64,000 bases of DNA, taken from positions 130,797-194,796 of the forward strand of contig JAVBTX010000008.1 in assembly GCA_031555935.1 (NCBI GenBank), given 5' to 3'. Below the pieces are notes generated by a model. It was not told the DNA's origin. It saw only the letters and a program-made list of their open reading frames with translations, and searched no databases. Shown piece after piece: positions 1 to 9,031 of this stretch; within the stretch, counting starts at the first letter, position 1, and the number at the start of each line of letters is the position of its first letter. The stretch comes from Roseburia_C sp031555935 (lineage in GTDB: Bacteria; Bacillota; Clostridia; Lachnospirales; Lachnospiraceae). Made by a program: the position numbers and the translations under genes.

Positions 1-1560
1 CGGGTGTGGACGGTTTGGTCGGGATTTTAATTCTGGGTGAGCCTGCGTCGCAACAAACCAAGGATGCTCAGGAATCTCAATCATTTCCACGATTCGTCCA
101 TCCGGTGAAAGCCCAGATAATTTCAAACCATTTTCAGTCAATACATGACGGTAATCATTGTTGACCTCATAACGGTGCCGATGCCTTTCGTCGATAGTTT
201 CTTTTCCATATACTTCAAACGCTTTGGAAGTTCTGTCTAAAAGACAAGGGTAAGAACCAAGTCTCAAGGTACCACCGATATCTTCAACTCCATCCTGCTC
301 TGGCATTAATGCAATGACCGGATGGGGGGTCTTAGGGTCAAGCTCAATACTATGAGCATTATGTAGATGACAGACATGTCTTGCATATTCAATAATGGAA
401 ACCTGCATACCGAGGCAAAGACCTAAGTATGGAATCTTATTTTCGCGCGCATATTTGGCAGCCGTAATCATACCTTCCACCCCACGGTCACCAAAGCCGC
501 CAGGCACGATAATACCATCCATCTCCTTAAAATATTCGGATGCATTTTCAGCGGTAAGCAATTCAGAATCCACCCAACTGATATTTACCGTTGCACGTTC
601 GGCAATACCACCATGCTTTAATGCTTCAATCACGGAAATATAAGCATCATGTAACTGCGTATATTTTCCGACCAAAGAGATATTAACCTCCTGAATCGGA
701 TTGCGAAGTGCGTCCACCATTTCAGTCCAATCCACCAGGTCTGGAGTAGGACAGTCTAAATGCAGGCGTTTGCAGACAACACTGGCTAAATTCTCTTTTT
801 CCATAGCAAGTGGTGCTTCGTATAAATATTCAACATCCAGGTTTTGTAAAACGTGATTGCTGGGAACATTACAAAAGAGTGCAATCTTATCTCTTAAGGC
901 TTGGTCGATTGGCAGCTCGCTGCGGCAGACAATAACGTCTGGCTGAATCCCCATCCCCTGGAGTTCTTTTACACTCGCCTGAGTTGGTTTGGTTTTTAAT
1001 TCCCCGGAAGCTTTAATGTATGGAATTAGAGTGACGTGAATTAGAATGGCATTTTCATGGCCAATTTCATGTTGGAACTGACGAATTGATTCTAAGAATG
1101 GCTGACTTTCAATATCACCAACCGTTCCGCCGACTTCGATAATGGCAATATGAGTATCATCAGAAGTGAAGTTGCGATAAAAACGGCTTTTGATTTCGTT
1201 TGTGATATGTGGAATGACTTGTACGGTTCCGCCGCCGAAATCGCCGCGACGTTCCTTTTGCAAGACCGTCCAATAGACCTTACCAGTTGTAACATTGGAG
1301 TTTTTGGTTAAGCTTTCATCAATAAAACGTTCGTAATGACCAAGGTCCAAATCGGTTTCCGCACCGTCATCCGTAACGAAAACTTCACCATGTTGAATGG
1401 GGTTCATAGTGCCGGGGTCGATATTGATGTAAGGGTCAAATTTTTGCATCGTCACCTTGAAACCTCTGGCTTTCAGCAGACGCCCAAGCGATGCAGCGGT
1501 GATACCTTTTCCTAGTCCTGATACAACACCACCAGTGACAAAGACGTATTTTACAGGCAT
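1..1560 (-). CDS. pyrG: CTP synthase (3' end cut by window edge)
   Basis: Makes CTP from UTP, ATP and glutamine, the last step of de novo cytidine nucleotide synthesis, in the cytoplasm. The protein starts MPVKYVFVTGGVVSGLGKG, the nucleotide-binding N-terminus typical of PyrG. The C-terminal glutamine amidotransferase domain shows the oxyanion segment PGGFGDRG, the nucleophile motif GLCLGMQ (Cys) and the His-Glu pair in AHPEFKSRP. About 520 codons are present against roughly 535 in the family, so only the last residues lie beyond base 1. The start ATG (complement 1558-1560) has an AGGAGG site seven bases upstream. It is divergent from ftsH, and its leader carries a terminator-like hairpin that may control it. 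Identity is certain from the motifs. Confidence 0.97.
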   Translation of the reverse strand, partial: MPVKYVFVTGGVVSGLGKGITAASLGRLLKARGFKVTMQKFDPYINIDPGTMNPIQHGEVFVTDDGAETDLDLGHYERFIDESLTKNSNVTTGKVYWTVLQKERRGDFGGGTVQVIPHITNEIKSRFYRNFTSDDTHIAIIEVGGTVGDIESQPFLESIRQFQHEIGHENAILIHVTLIPYIKASGELKTKPTQASVKELQGMGIQPDVIVCRSELPIDQALRDKIALFCNVPSNHVLQNLDVEYLYEAPLAMEKENLASVVCKRLHLDCPTPDLVDWTEMVDALRNPIQEVNISLVGKYTQLHDAYISVIEALKHGGIAERATVNISWVDSELLTAENASEYFKEMDGIIVPGGFGDRGVEGMITAAKYARENKIPYLGLCLGMQVSIIEYARHVCHLHNAHSIELDPKTPHPVIALMPEQDGVEDIGGTLRLGSYPCLLDRTSKAFEVYGKETIDERHRHRYEVNNDYRHVLTENGLKLSGLSPDGRIVEMIEIPEHPWFVATQAHPELKSRPNRPHP

Positions 1561-1594
1561 GATAGTCCTCCTTTCAAATGTGTATTATCATGTC

Positions 1595-1631
1595 AAAAAA
1601 GTGAGAGGCCGACAAATTTCCCGCCGGCCTC
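1595..1631 (-). terminator. Terminator-like hairpin in the pyrG leader
   Basis: A 7-bp GC-rich stem (1605-1611 with 1625-1631, GAGGCCG/CGGCCTC) with a 13-nt loop is followed, in the pyrG direction, by a run of six T (complement 1595-1600). It lies between the putative pyrG promoter and its start codon, so it cannot be the end of another minus-strand gene: the next gene on that side, ftsH, runs the other way. That position suggests attenuation. The plus strand also has a T run (1634-1639), so the hairpin is bidirectional in form. Confidence 0.65.
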
Positions 1632-1652
1632 CGTTTTTTAAAATCGAAATTA

Positions 1653-1681
1653 ATTATACAACGCTGCGGACGAGAAATCCA
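1653..1681 (-). promoter_or_regulatory. Putative pyrG promoter
   Basis: On the minus strand a perfect TATAAT (complement 1653-1658) is preceded at 17 bp by a weak -35 TGGATT (complement 1676-1681). The predicted transcript would begin close to GATTTT and include the leader hairpin. The -35 is poor, so the call rests mainly on the -10 and its position. Confidence 0.5.
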
Positions 1682-1733
1682 CAACTTTTTATAGAAAATT
1701 AATAAAAATAACGAAAAGTTCATATTGTTCATA

Positions 1734-1762
1734 TTGATTTATATTTGCGGATTACATATAAT
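1734..1762 (+). promoter_or_regulatory. Sigma-A type promoter of ftsH
   Basis: TTGATT (1734-1739), a 17-bp spacer and TATAAT (1757-1762) lie about 60 bp upstream of the ftsH start. Good agreement with the vegetative consensus and correct orientation. Confidence 0.7.
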
Positions 1763-1822
1763 AAGGTTTGTATATCAAAAGGTATAAAGATGATACATCG
1801 ATGACATGACACGGAGGATAGC

Positions 1823-3748
1823 ATGGATAATCAGGATTTTAATAATAAGGATAAGAATACAGGCGGAAATAATGGCAATAACGGAAACAACAAGAATAGT
1901 AAAAATGGCCAAGTTGTATTGATGTTTCTGTTTATTACATTGGGCGCATTGTTTCTAATGAGTTTTCTGAATAAAATGACGGCCGAGATAAGGACACAAG
2001 AAATTACTTATACGGAATTTATTGAGATGGTTAGCGAGGATAAGATTGAGAGCGTCGAATTTGCTTCAACCCAGTATAATATCACGCCAATCTATACCGA
2101 TAAGGATTTGATCAAGGTAACGTATTACACGGGTCTGATGAAAGACGATGCACTACTGCCATTGTTAAAAGAGCATAATGTAAAAATACAATCAGAGATT
2201 CCAAGCGGAACCTCGGCGATTATCTATAATGTATTGAGCATCCTGCTGCCATTGGCATTAATCTGGGTAGTATTTGGTTTTGTGATGCGGAAAATGGGAA
2301 GCGGCGGCGGAATGATGGGCGTTGGCAAGAGTAATGCCAAGGTCTATGTGGAAAAAGAAACCGGTGTAACCTTCCGTGACGTAGCAGGTCAGGATGAGGC
2401 CAAAGAATCATTACAGGAGGTGGTCGATTTTCTGCATAATCCGAAGAAATATCGTGAAATCGGTGCCAAGCTGCCTAAGGGGGCATTGCTGGTCGGACCA
2501 CCGGGAACTGGTAAAACCTTGCTGGCCAAGGCAGTAGCAGGTGAGGCCAAGGTACCATTTTTCTCACTGGCAGGTTCGGATTTCGTGGAAATGTTTGTTG
2601 GTGTAGGTGCATCAAGGGTGCGAGATTTGTTCAAGGAAGCTGAGAAGCAGGCACCATGTATCGTCTTTATTGACGAGATTGATGCCATTGGTAAGAGCCG
2701 TGATAGTCGTTTCGGTGGCGGTAATGATGAGCGTGAGCAGACCTTGAACCAGTTGTTAGCAGAGATGGATGGATTTGATAGCTCGAAGGGAATTTTGATT
2801 TTGGCGGCCACAAACCGTCCGGAAGTATTAGATAAAGCATTGCTTCGTCCAGGTCGTTTTGACCGTCGCATCATCGTTGACAAACCGGATTTAAAAGGCC
2901 GTCTGGAGACCTTGAAGGTTCATTCCAAAGATGTTTTGATGGATGATACCGTAGATTTGGATGCAATGGCACTAGCGAGTGCCGGATTAGTTGGTTCTGA
3001 TTTAGCAAACATGATTAATGAGGCCGCCATTAATGCTGTAAAACAAGGTCGTAAATTTGTAAATCAGAGTGATTTATTTGAAGCATTTGAAATCGTTGCG
3101 GTCGGCGGTAAGGAAAAGAAAGACCGTGCCATGAGTGAGAAAGAACGAAAGATTGTCGCTTATCATGAGGTTGGTCATGCGATGGTATCGGCATTGCAGA
3201 AGAATACCGAACCAGTCCAAAAAATTACGATTGTGCCAAGAACAATGGGTGCATTGGGATATACCTTGCAGACACCGGAAGAAGAGAAGTTCTTAGAGAC
3301 CAAGGACGAACTGATTGCGAAGATTCGTACCTTCATGGCTGGCCGGGCAGCAGAAGAACTGGCCTTCCAGTCAGCGACCAGCGGTGCGGCAAATGATATT
3401 GAACGGGCGACTCACATTGCCAAAGCGATGATTACGCAGTTTGGTATGTCAGATACCTTTGGTCTGATGAGCTTAGTGAGCGTTGAGAATCAGTATCTGG
3501 ATGGTCGTGCCACCTTGAACTGTGGTGATGAGACAGCAGCTCAGATTGATAAAGAAGTGATGGTTTTGCTAAAAAAATGTTACGAAGATGCCGTTCATTT
3601 ACTTGAGGAAAATCGTGAGGCACTGGACCGGATTTCTGATCATTTGTTTGAACATGAGACAATTACTGGTAAAGAATTTATGGAACTGTTTCGTGAAATA
3701 ACCGGGATTGAAGAAGAGAAAAAGGAAGAGACCGAGACGAATGTTTGA
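1823..3748 (+). CDS. ftsH: ATP-dependent zinc metalloprotease FtsH
   Basis: Membrane-anchored AAA+ protease that degrades misfolded membrane proteins and short-lived regulators. The 641-residue protein has an Asn/Gly/Lys-rich cytoplasmic tip (1-29), transmembrane helix 1 (about 30-50), a short outside domain, transmembrane helix 2 (about 132-153), the AAA domain with Walker A GPPGTGKT (225-232) and Walker B VFIDEIDAIG (281-290), and the M41 protease domain with the zinc motif HEVGH (448-452). Length is usual. The start has GGAGG upstream. It overlaps uvrC by 8 bp, so the two are co-transcribed. The Asn-rich N-terminal tail is a lineage-specific extension of no known function. Confidence 0.98.
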   Translation: MDNQDFNNKDKNTGGNNGNNGNNKNSKNGQVVLMFLFITLGALFLMSFLNKMTAEIRTQEITYTEFIEMVSEDKIESVEFASTQYNITPIYTDKDLIKVTYYTGLMKDDALLPLLKEHNVKIQSEIPSGTSAIIYNVLSILLPLALIWVVFGFVMRKMGSGGGMMGVGKSNAKVYVEKETGVTFRDVAGQDEAKESLQEVVDFLHNPKKYREIGAKLPKGALLVGPPGTGKTLLAKAVAGEAKVPFFSLAGSDFVEMFVGVGASRVRDLFKEAEKQAPCIVFIDEIDAIGKSRDSRFGGGNDEREQTLNQLLAEMDGFDSSKGILILAATNRPEVLDKALLRPGRFDRRIIVDKPDLKGRLETLKVHSKDVLMDDTVDLDAMALASAGLVGSDLANMINEAAINAVKQGRKFVNQSDLFEAFEIVAVGGKEKKDRAMSEKERKIVAYHEVGHAMVSALQKNTEPVQKITIVPRTMGALGYTLQTPEEEKFLETKDELIAKIRTFMAGRAAEELAFQSATSGAANDIERATHIAKAMITQFGMSDTFGLMSLVSVENQYLDGRATLNCGDETAAQIDKEVMVLLKKCYEDAVHLLEENREALDRISDHLFEHETITGKEFMELFREITGIEEEKKEETETNV

Positions 3749-5645
3749 TATTCAAGAAGAACTGAAAAAGCTTCCGGATGCACCGGGAGTATATATCATG
3801 CATGATGCGAAGGATGCGATTATTTATATAGGTAAGGCCATCAGCCTTAAGAATCGTGTTCGCCAGTATTTTAGGGCTAGTCATAGCGAAGGCTTTCGGA
3901 AGGATCAGATGATTAAGCAAATCCGTCGCTTTGAGTATATTATTACGGATTCAGAATTAGAAGCCTTAGTGCTGGAATGTAACTTGATTAAGGAGCATTG
4001 TCCGAAATACAATACGATGCTGCGGGATGATAAGACATATCCTTATATAAAAGTGACTCTGGGAGAAGAATTTCCCAGGGTCCTCTTTTGTCGTCAAATG
4101 AAAAAAGATAAGTCCCGCTATTTTGGTCCATACACCAGTGCCGCAGCAGTCAAATCAACGATTGAGCTGGTGCAAAAGATTTGCCATTTGCGAACCTGTA
4201 ATCGCTCGCTGCCAAAAGACATTGGGAAAGAAAGGCCTTGTTTGAACTATCATATTAAGCAGTGCAATGGTCCTTGTCAGGGTTACATCAGCAAAGAGGA
4301 ATATCGTCAAAACATCAGTGAAGCACTGGAATTTTTAAATGGCAACTATCGACCGATGTTAAAGGATTTGGAGGCAAAAATGCAGGAAGCCTCCGCGGCA
4401 ATGGAGTTTGAAAAGGCGATTGAGTACCGCGAGCTGTTAAACAGTGTTCGAGCGGTTGACCAGAAACAAAAAATCACACAGTTCGATGGTGAAGATAAAG
4501 ACGTGATTGCGCTGGCGGCGGATGACCGTGATGCGGTCGTGCAGGTGTTTTTTATTCGTGGCGGTAAGCTGATTGGCCGGGAGCATTTCTATGTGCGGAT
4601 TGCCAATGAGGATACCACCAGTCAGGTATTAACCAGCTTTGTAAAGCAGTTCTATGCCGGAACGCCTTACCTGCCCAAAGAAATCATGCTGCAAGAGAAG
4701 GTCGAGGATGAACTTGTTATCAGTGAGTGGCTGAGCAAAAAGCGTGGTCAGAAAGTGACCTTAAAGGTGCCGGTTAAGGGGATGAAGGAAAAATTAGTCG
4801 AGCTGGCCGAGAAGAATGCCCGCTTGGTCCTAAATCAAGATAAAGAAAAAATAAAACGAGAGGAAGGCCGGACCATCGGAGCCTTAAAGGAAATTGCTGA
4901 CTGGCTGGACTTAGAGCAACTAAACCGGGTCGAAGCATTTGATATTTCCAATATCAATGGATTTGAGACAGTTGGCTCAATGGTTGTCTATGAAAGAGGA
5001 AAACCAAGGCGCAGTGACTATCGTAAATTTAAATTAAAAACAATAACCGGACCGGATGATTACAAATCAATGCATGAGGTGCTGACGAGACGATTTACTC
5101 ACGGTTTGCAGGAACAACAGGAAATGGCCGATAAAGCGCTTGAAAAGGAGTATGGCAGTTTCACCAAATTTCCAGATTTAATTATGATGGATGGTGGCCG
5201 CGGTCAGGTAAATATCGCTTTACAAGTATTGGCGGAGCTGCGTATCGCGATTCCGGTCTGTGGTATGGTAAAGGATGATAATCATCGGACGCGTGGGTTA
5301 TACTATCATAATATCGAGATTCCGATTGATACCCATAGCGAAGGTTTTAAATTAATTACCAGAATACAGGATGAGGCGCATCGTTTTGCAATTGAGTATC
5401 ATCGTTCGCTGCGCAGCAAAAGCCAGGTGCATTCGGTATTGGATGATATACCAGGCATTGGTCCAGCCAGAAGAAAGGCACTAATGCGTAAATTCCAGTC
5501 ATTAGATGCAATTCGCAGCGCCAGCGTGGAAGAATTGCAGGCGGCTTCGGCGATGAATGAGCAGGCGGCCGAGGCGGTATACAAATTTTTTCATTCAGCA
5601 GATAGTCCTCCGCCCATCAATTCGGAAAGTGTTGATGAAGCATAG
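3741..5645 (+). CDS. uvrC: Excinuclease ABC subunit C
   Basis: Makes both incisions beside a lesion in nucleotide-excision repair with UvrA and UvrB. The N-terminal GIY-YIG nuclease shows GVYIM (16-20) and YIGKA (29-33). A UVR domain (UvrB contact) follows near 205-240, then the RNase H-like second nuclease with FDISNINGFETVGSMVV, and a C-terminal double helix-hairpin-helix (DIPGIGPARRKALM). I chose the ATG at 3741, which overlaps the ftsH stop by 8 bp and gives MFDIQEELKKLPDAPGVY, the usual family start. An in-frame ATG at 3708 would add a basic stretch encoded inside ftsH and is less likely. Length 634 residues. Confidence 0.96.
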   Translation: MFDIQEELKKLPDAPGVYIMHDAKDAIIYIGKAISLKNRVRQYFRASHSEGFRKDQMIKQIRRFEYIITDSELEALVLECNLIKEHCPKYNTMLRDDKTYPYIKVTLGEEFPRVLFCRQMKKDKSRYFGPYTSAAAVKSTIELVQKICHLRTCNRSLPKDIGKERPCLNYHIKQCNGPCQGYISKEEYRQNISEALEFLNGNYRPMLKDLEAKMQEASAAMEFEKAIEYRELLNSVRAVDQKQKITQFDGEDKDVIALAADDRDAVVQVFFIRGGKLIGREHFYVRIANEDTTSQVLTSFVKQFYAGTPYLPKEIMLQEKVEDELVISEWLSKKRGQKVTLKVPVKGMKEKLVELAEKNARLVLNQDKEKIKREEGRTIGALKEIADWLDLEQLNRVEAFDISNINGFETVGSMVVYERGKPRRSDYRKFKLKTITGPDDYKSMHEVLTRRFTHGLQEQQEMADKALEKEYGSFTKFPDLIMMDGGRGQVNIALQVLAELRIAIPVCGMVKDDNHRTRGLYYHNIEIPIDTHSEGFKLITRIQDEAHRFAIEYHRSLRSKSQVHSVLDDIPGIGPARRKALMRKFQSLDAIRSASVEELQAASAMNEQAAEAVYKFFHSADSPPPINSESVDEA

Positions 5646-5660
5646 GAATTATGCTAAACT
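5632..5660 (+). promoter_or_regulatory. Putative hprK promoter
   Basis: TTGATG (5632-5637), 17-bp spacer, TAAACT (5655-5660). The -35 lies inside the last codons of uvrC and the -10 in the short gap before hprK. Confidence 0.5.
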
Positions 5661-5711
5661 AATGGTAATTGTAGACAAGACACGATCGGACAATCAGAAA
5701 AGGAGCATACT

Positions 5712-6647
5712 ATGGAAGGTGTAAGTGTAGAGAAGGTAGCAAAGAAATTACAATTAAATTCCTATACAGAAGGAATGGATTTGGCGAAAATCAGTATTAA
5801 ATTACCAGATGTTAACCGCCCGGCATTGCAGTTGAGTGGATATTTTGAGCATTTTGAACAATCTCGTGTGCAGATTATCGGAATGGTAGAATATACTCAT
5901 CTGGAGAGTTTGGAGCAGGGGCGCAAAGAAGAGATTTATCGCCAGTTCTTAGATTATGATATTCCATGTGTAATTTATTGCCGGAATATGCAGCCGGATG
6001 AAATCTTCTTACGCATTGCAAAAGAAAAAAATGTGCCAGTCTTAGGAACGGGAAGAAGCACGACCGAATTTATGGCAGAGCTAATCTATACGTTGAGTGA
6101 GCATCTGGCACCTTGCATTACGATTCATGGTGTGTTAGTTGATGTATATGGTGAAGGATTGCTGATTATGGGTGAGAGCGGCATCGGTAAGAGCGAGGCG
6201 GCACTTGAATTAATTCGCCGTGGTCATCGTCTCGTAACAGATGATGTTGTTGAAATTCGTAAAATTAATGAGCATACATTGATTGGAACATCACCGGACA
6301 TTACCAGATATTTCATTGAATTACGTGGTATTGGAATCATTGATGTGAAGACACTGTATGGTGTAGAGTGTGTAAAAGAAAAACAGTCAATTGACTTAGT
6401 CATTAAGCTAGAGGATTGGAAGAAGGAAAATGAATATGACCGTCTGGGTCTGGAAGAGGAGTATACGGAATTTTTAGGAAATAAAGTCGTATGCCATTCA
6501 CTGCCGATTCGTCCGGGTCGTAATCTGGCTGTAATTTGTGAAGCAGCAGCCGTAAATCATCGTCAGAAGAAGATGGGCTATAACGCCGCGCATGAATTAT
6601 ATCGTCGTGTACAGGCCAATTTAAATAAAAAAGATGATGATGAATAA
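5712..6647 (+). CDS. hprK: HPr kinase/phosphorylase
   Basis: Phosphorylates Ser46 of HPr and Crh with ATP or PPi, and removes that phosphate, setting carbon catabolite repression in Firmicutes. The N-terminal domain (about 1-130) is followed by the catalytic domain with P-loop GESGIGKS (154-161), HRLVTDDVV just after it, and the family signature ELRGIGIIDVKTLYG (about 203-217). Length of 311 residues is normal. AAAAGGAG stands before the ATG. A Crh-like target protein is encoded 4.3 kb downstream, after whiA, so kinase and one substrate sit in the same neighbourhood. Whether canonical HPr is encoded elsewhere cannot be seen. Confidence 0.97.
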   Translation: MEGVSVEKVAKKLQLNSYTEGMDLAKISIKLPDVNRPALQLSGYFEHFEQSRVQIIGMVEYTHLESLEQGRKEEIYRQFLDYDIPCVIYCRNMQPDEIFLRIAKEKNVPVLGTGRSTTEFMAELIYTLSEHLAPCITIHGVLVDVYGEGLLIMGESGIGKSEAALELIRRGHRLVTDDVVEIRKINEHTLIGTSPDITRYFIELRGIGIIDVKTLYGVECVKEKQSIDLVIKLEDWKKENEYDRLGLEEEYTEFLGNKVVCHSLPIRPGRNLAVICEAAAVNHRQKKMGYNAAHELYRRVQANLNKKDDDE

Positions 6648-6696
6648 ATTTTTCTAGTGAAAAATCTAGTGGAATGACGGAAATGGAGAGCAGAAA

Positions 6697-8097
6697 ATGG
6701 AACGAGATTTAGCTTGGGAAAAATACAGCGAAGAGGAGAAACGAGACGTTTTTGCATTTGCTGAAAAATATCGCAAATTTATATCGGATTGCAAGACCGA
6801 ACGAGAATGTATTGAAGAATTTGAGTCGATGGCAAAGGCCGCCGGATTTGTGGATATTTATGAAGTCATTTCACGGAAGCAGGAAATACAAGCAGGTGAC
6901 CGTGTCTATGCCGTAAAAGATGGTAAGACAATGGCGCTATTTGTTGTTGGTGAGCAGCCACTCGAAGCAGGAATGAACATTCTCGGTGCGCATATCGATT
7001 CACCGCGACTCGATTTAAAACAAAATCCACTATATGAAGATACCGGGTTGGCGATGCTTGATACCCATTATTATGGCGGTGTGAAAAAATATCAGTGGGT
7101 GACCCTGCCGCTGGCACTGCATGGTGTGATTGTTAAAAAAGATGGCACGGTAGTGAAGGTCAATATTGGCGAAAAGGCTGAAGACCCAGTCTTTGGTGTC
7201 AGCGATTTATTGATTCATCTGGCCGCTGACCAGATGGAGAAAAAAGGTAACAAAATTATCGAAGGTGAGAATCTTGATGTTTTAATTGGCAGTATTCCGT
7301 GTGAAGCGAAAAAAGACCAAAAAGAAGAAACCATCAAAGAACGGGTCAAAGAAAATATCCTTTCGATTTTAAAAGAACAGTATGATGTGAGCGAAGAAGA
7401 TTTTCTTTCGGCAGAGATAGAAGTGGTTCCGGCTGGCGCGGCCAGAGATTATGGCTTGGACCGCAGTATGATTATGGGGTATGGACATGACGATCGGGTC
7501 TGTGCATATCCATCCTTTGCGGCAATTGCCAAAATGGGCAAACCGGAATATACCAGTGTCTGCCTATTGGTGGACAAAGAAGAAGTTGGCAGTGTCGGAG
7601 CAACCGGAATGCACTCACACTTCTTTGAAAATATGGCGGCAGAGCTGCTGGGTGCAATGGGACAATATAGTGAATTATCACTGCGCCGGGCATTGTCAAA
7701 TTCCAAGGTTTTATCCTCGGATGTTAGTGCTGCATTTGATCCAAACTATCCGGCAGTCATGGAAAAGAAAAATGCCGCATACTTTGGTAGAGGGATGGTA
7801 TTTAATAAGTATACCGGTTCCCGCGGTAAATCTGGCTCGAATGATGCCAATGCTGAATACGTTGGAAATTTACGCCGGATTATGGATGAAAATAACGTCT
7901 TTTTCCAGACTTCTGAGCTGGGCAAAGTAGACCAGGGCGGCGGTGGCACCATTGCTTATATTTTAGCAAATTATGGAATGCAGGTAATCGACAGTGGGAT
8001 TGCAGTATTAAATATGCATGCTCCTTGGGAGATAATCAGCAAGGCCGATTTATATGAAACATTTAAAGGATATCAGGCATTTTTAAAAGATGCTTGA
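6697..8097 (+). CDS. M18-family aminopeptidase
   Basis: Cytosolic metal-dependent aminopeptidase of the M18 (aspartyl/Lap4-type) family, which removes N-terminal residues from peptides. The metal-binding and catalytic segments are visible: GAHIDSPRLDLKQNPLYED (His99, Asp101), HYYGGVKKYQW, GHDDRVCAYPS, and DKEEVGSVGATGMHS, where the adjacent glutamates are the likely catalytic base and ligand. A final conserved histidine is in NMHAPWEI near the C-terminus. At 466 residues it has the usual length. Family membership is clear; which residues it prefers cannot be read from the sequence. It sits between hprK and murB, a conserved-looking housekeeping run, with its stop just ahead of the murB start. 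Confidence 0.9.
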   Translation: MERDLAWEKYSEEEKRDVFAFAEKYRKFISDCKTERECIEEFESMAKAAGFVDIYEVISRKQEIQAGDRVYAVKDGKTMALFVVGEQPLEAGMNILGAHIDSPRLDLKQNPLYEDTGLAMLDTHYYGGVKKYQWVTLPLALHGVIVKKDGTVVKVNIGEKAEDPVFGVSDLLIHLAADQMEKKGNKIIEGENLDVLIGSIPCEAKKDQKEETIKERVKENILSILKEQYDVSEEDFLSAEIEVVPAGAARDYGLDRSMIMGYGHDDRVCAYPSFAAIAKMGKPEYTSVCLLVDKEEVGSVGATGMHSHFFENMAAELLGAMGQYSELSLRRALSNSKVLSSDVSAAFDPNYPAVMEKKNAAYFGRGMVFNKYTGSRGKSGSNDANAEYVGNLRRIMDENNVFFQTSELGKVDQGGGGTIAYILANYGMQVIDSGIAVLNMHAPWEIISKADLYETFKGYQAFLKDA

Positions 8098-8119
8098 CGA
8101 ACATGCAAGGGGAAGACTC

Positions 8120-9031
8120 GTGACACAGACATTTATCGAAGAAATAAAAAAAATCCTATCTAGTGAACAGCTACACTTTAACGAACCAATGAGCCGGCAC
8201 ACCACCTTTCGCGTGGGAGGACCAGCCAAGTTGTTGGTAACACCGCGACTCTCTCAGATTGCTGAGGTGATTTTGTTGTGTCAGCGGGAAGCTGTTCCAT
8301 ATACGATTATTGGCAACGGAAGCAACCTTTTAGTTTCGGACAAAGGACTTGACGGTGTTGTGATTGAGCTGGGGCGTCCGATGTCTTCCGTTACCATTAA
8401 AGGCTGTCGGATAACGGCGGAAGCGGGAGCGATGCTGGCAAAGGTATCCAATATGGCGGCCGAAGCAGGACTGACGGGAATGGAATTTGCATCAGGAATT
8501 CCAGGGACGATTGGTGGCGCAGTGGTAATGAATGCCGGAGCTTATGGCGGCGAGATGAGTCAGGTGATTGACCGTGTTACAGTATTAACCCAAGATGGAG
8601 AAATAAAAGAACTAACTTTGGCGGAACTTGAGCTATCCTATCGCCATAGTTGTATTACGGCGTTAAATTATATTGTTCTTTCGGCAGTGATGATATTGCA
8701 TGAGGGAAATATGCAGGAGATTTCTGATATGATGCAGGAGTTAAGAGAGCAGCGAATTGAAAAACAACCATTGGAGTACCCGAGCGCAGGCAGTACCTTT
8801 AAGCGCCCAGAGGGTTTTTTTGCGGGCAAACTGATTATGGATGCCGGACTGCGAGGTTTTTCGGTTGGTGATGCGCAGGTATCAGAAAAGCATTGTGGTT
8901 TCGTTGTCAACCGGGGAACAGCCAGTGCAGCCGATGTTGTAAATCTGATGAATCACATACAGCAAGAAGTAGAACGACGGTTTGGTGTCGTGTTAGAGCC
9001 GGAAGTTAGAAAGCTGGGGGAATTTGAATGA
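8120..9031 (+). CDS. murB: UDP-N-acetylenolpyruvoylglucosamine reductase
   Basis: FAD- and NADPH-dependent reductase that makes UDP-N-acetylmuramate, the second committed step of peptidoglycan precursor synthesis, in the cytoplasm. Conserved segments in order: HTTFRVGGPAKLL, IGNGSNLLVSD, GMEFASGIPGTIGGAVVMNA (FAD site), SYRHS and YPSAGSTFKRPEGFFAGKLI (substrate binding; type II layout). I chose the GTG at 8120: it has AAGGGGAAG at good spacing and gives 303 residues. An ATG at 8090 in the same frame would overlap the aminopeptidase and has no ribosome site. The stop overlaps the rapZ ATG by 4 bp, indicating translational coupling. Confidence 0.94.
   Translation: MTQTFIEEIKKILSSEQLHFNEPMSRHTTFRVGGPAKLLVTPRLSQIAEVILLCQREAVPYTIIGNGSNLLVSDKGLDGVVIELGRPMSSVTIKGCRITAEAGAMLAKVSNMAAEAGLTGMEFASGIPGTIGGAVVMNAGAYGGEMSQVIDRVTVLTQDGEIKELTLAELELSYRHSCITALNYIVLSAVMILHEGNMQEISDMMQELREQRIEKQPLEYPSAGSTFKRPEGFFAGKLIMDAGLRGFSVGDAQVSEKHCGFVVNRGTASAADVVNLMNHIQQEVERRFGVVLEPEVRKLGEFE

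Noticed and set aside
2389..2883. A 164-codon open frame on the minus strand
   Set aside because: Antisense to the AAA domain of ftsH; low-complexity Ser/Pro composition typical of a shadow frame.
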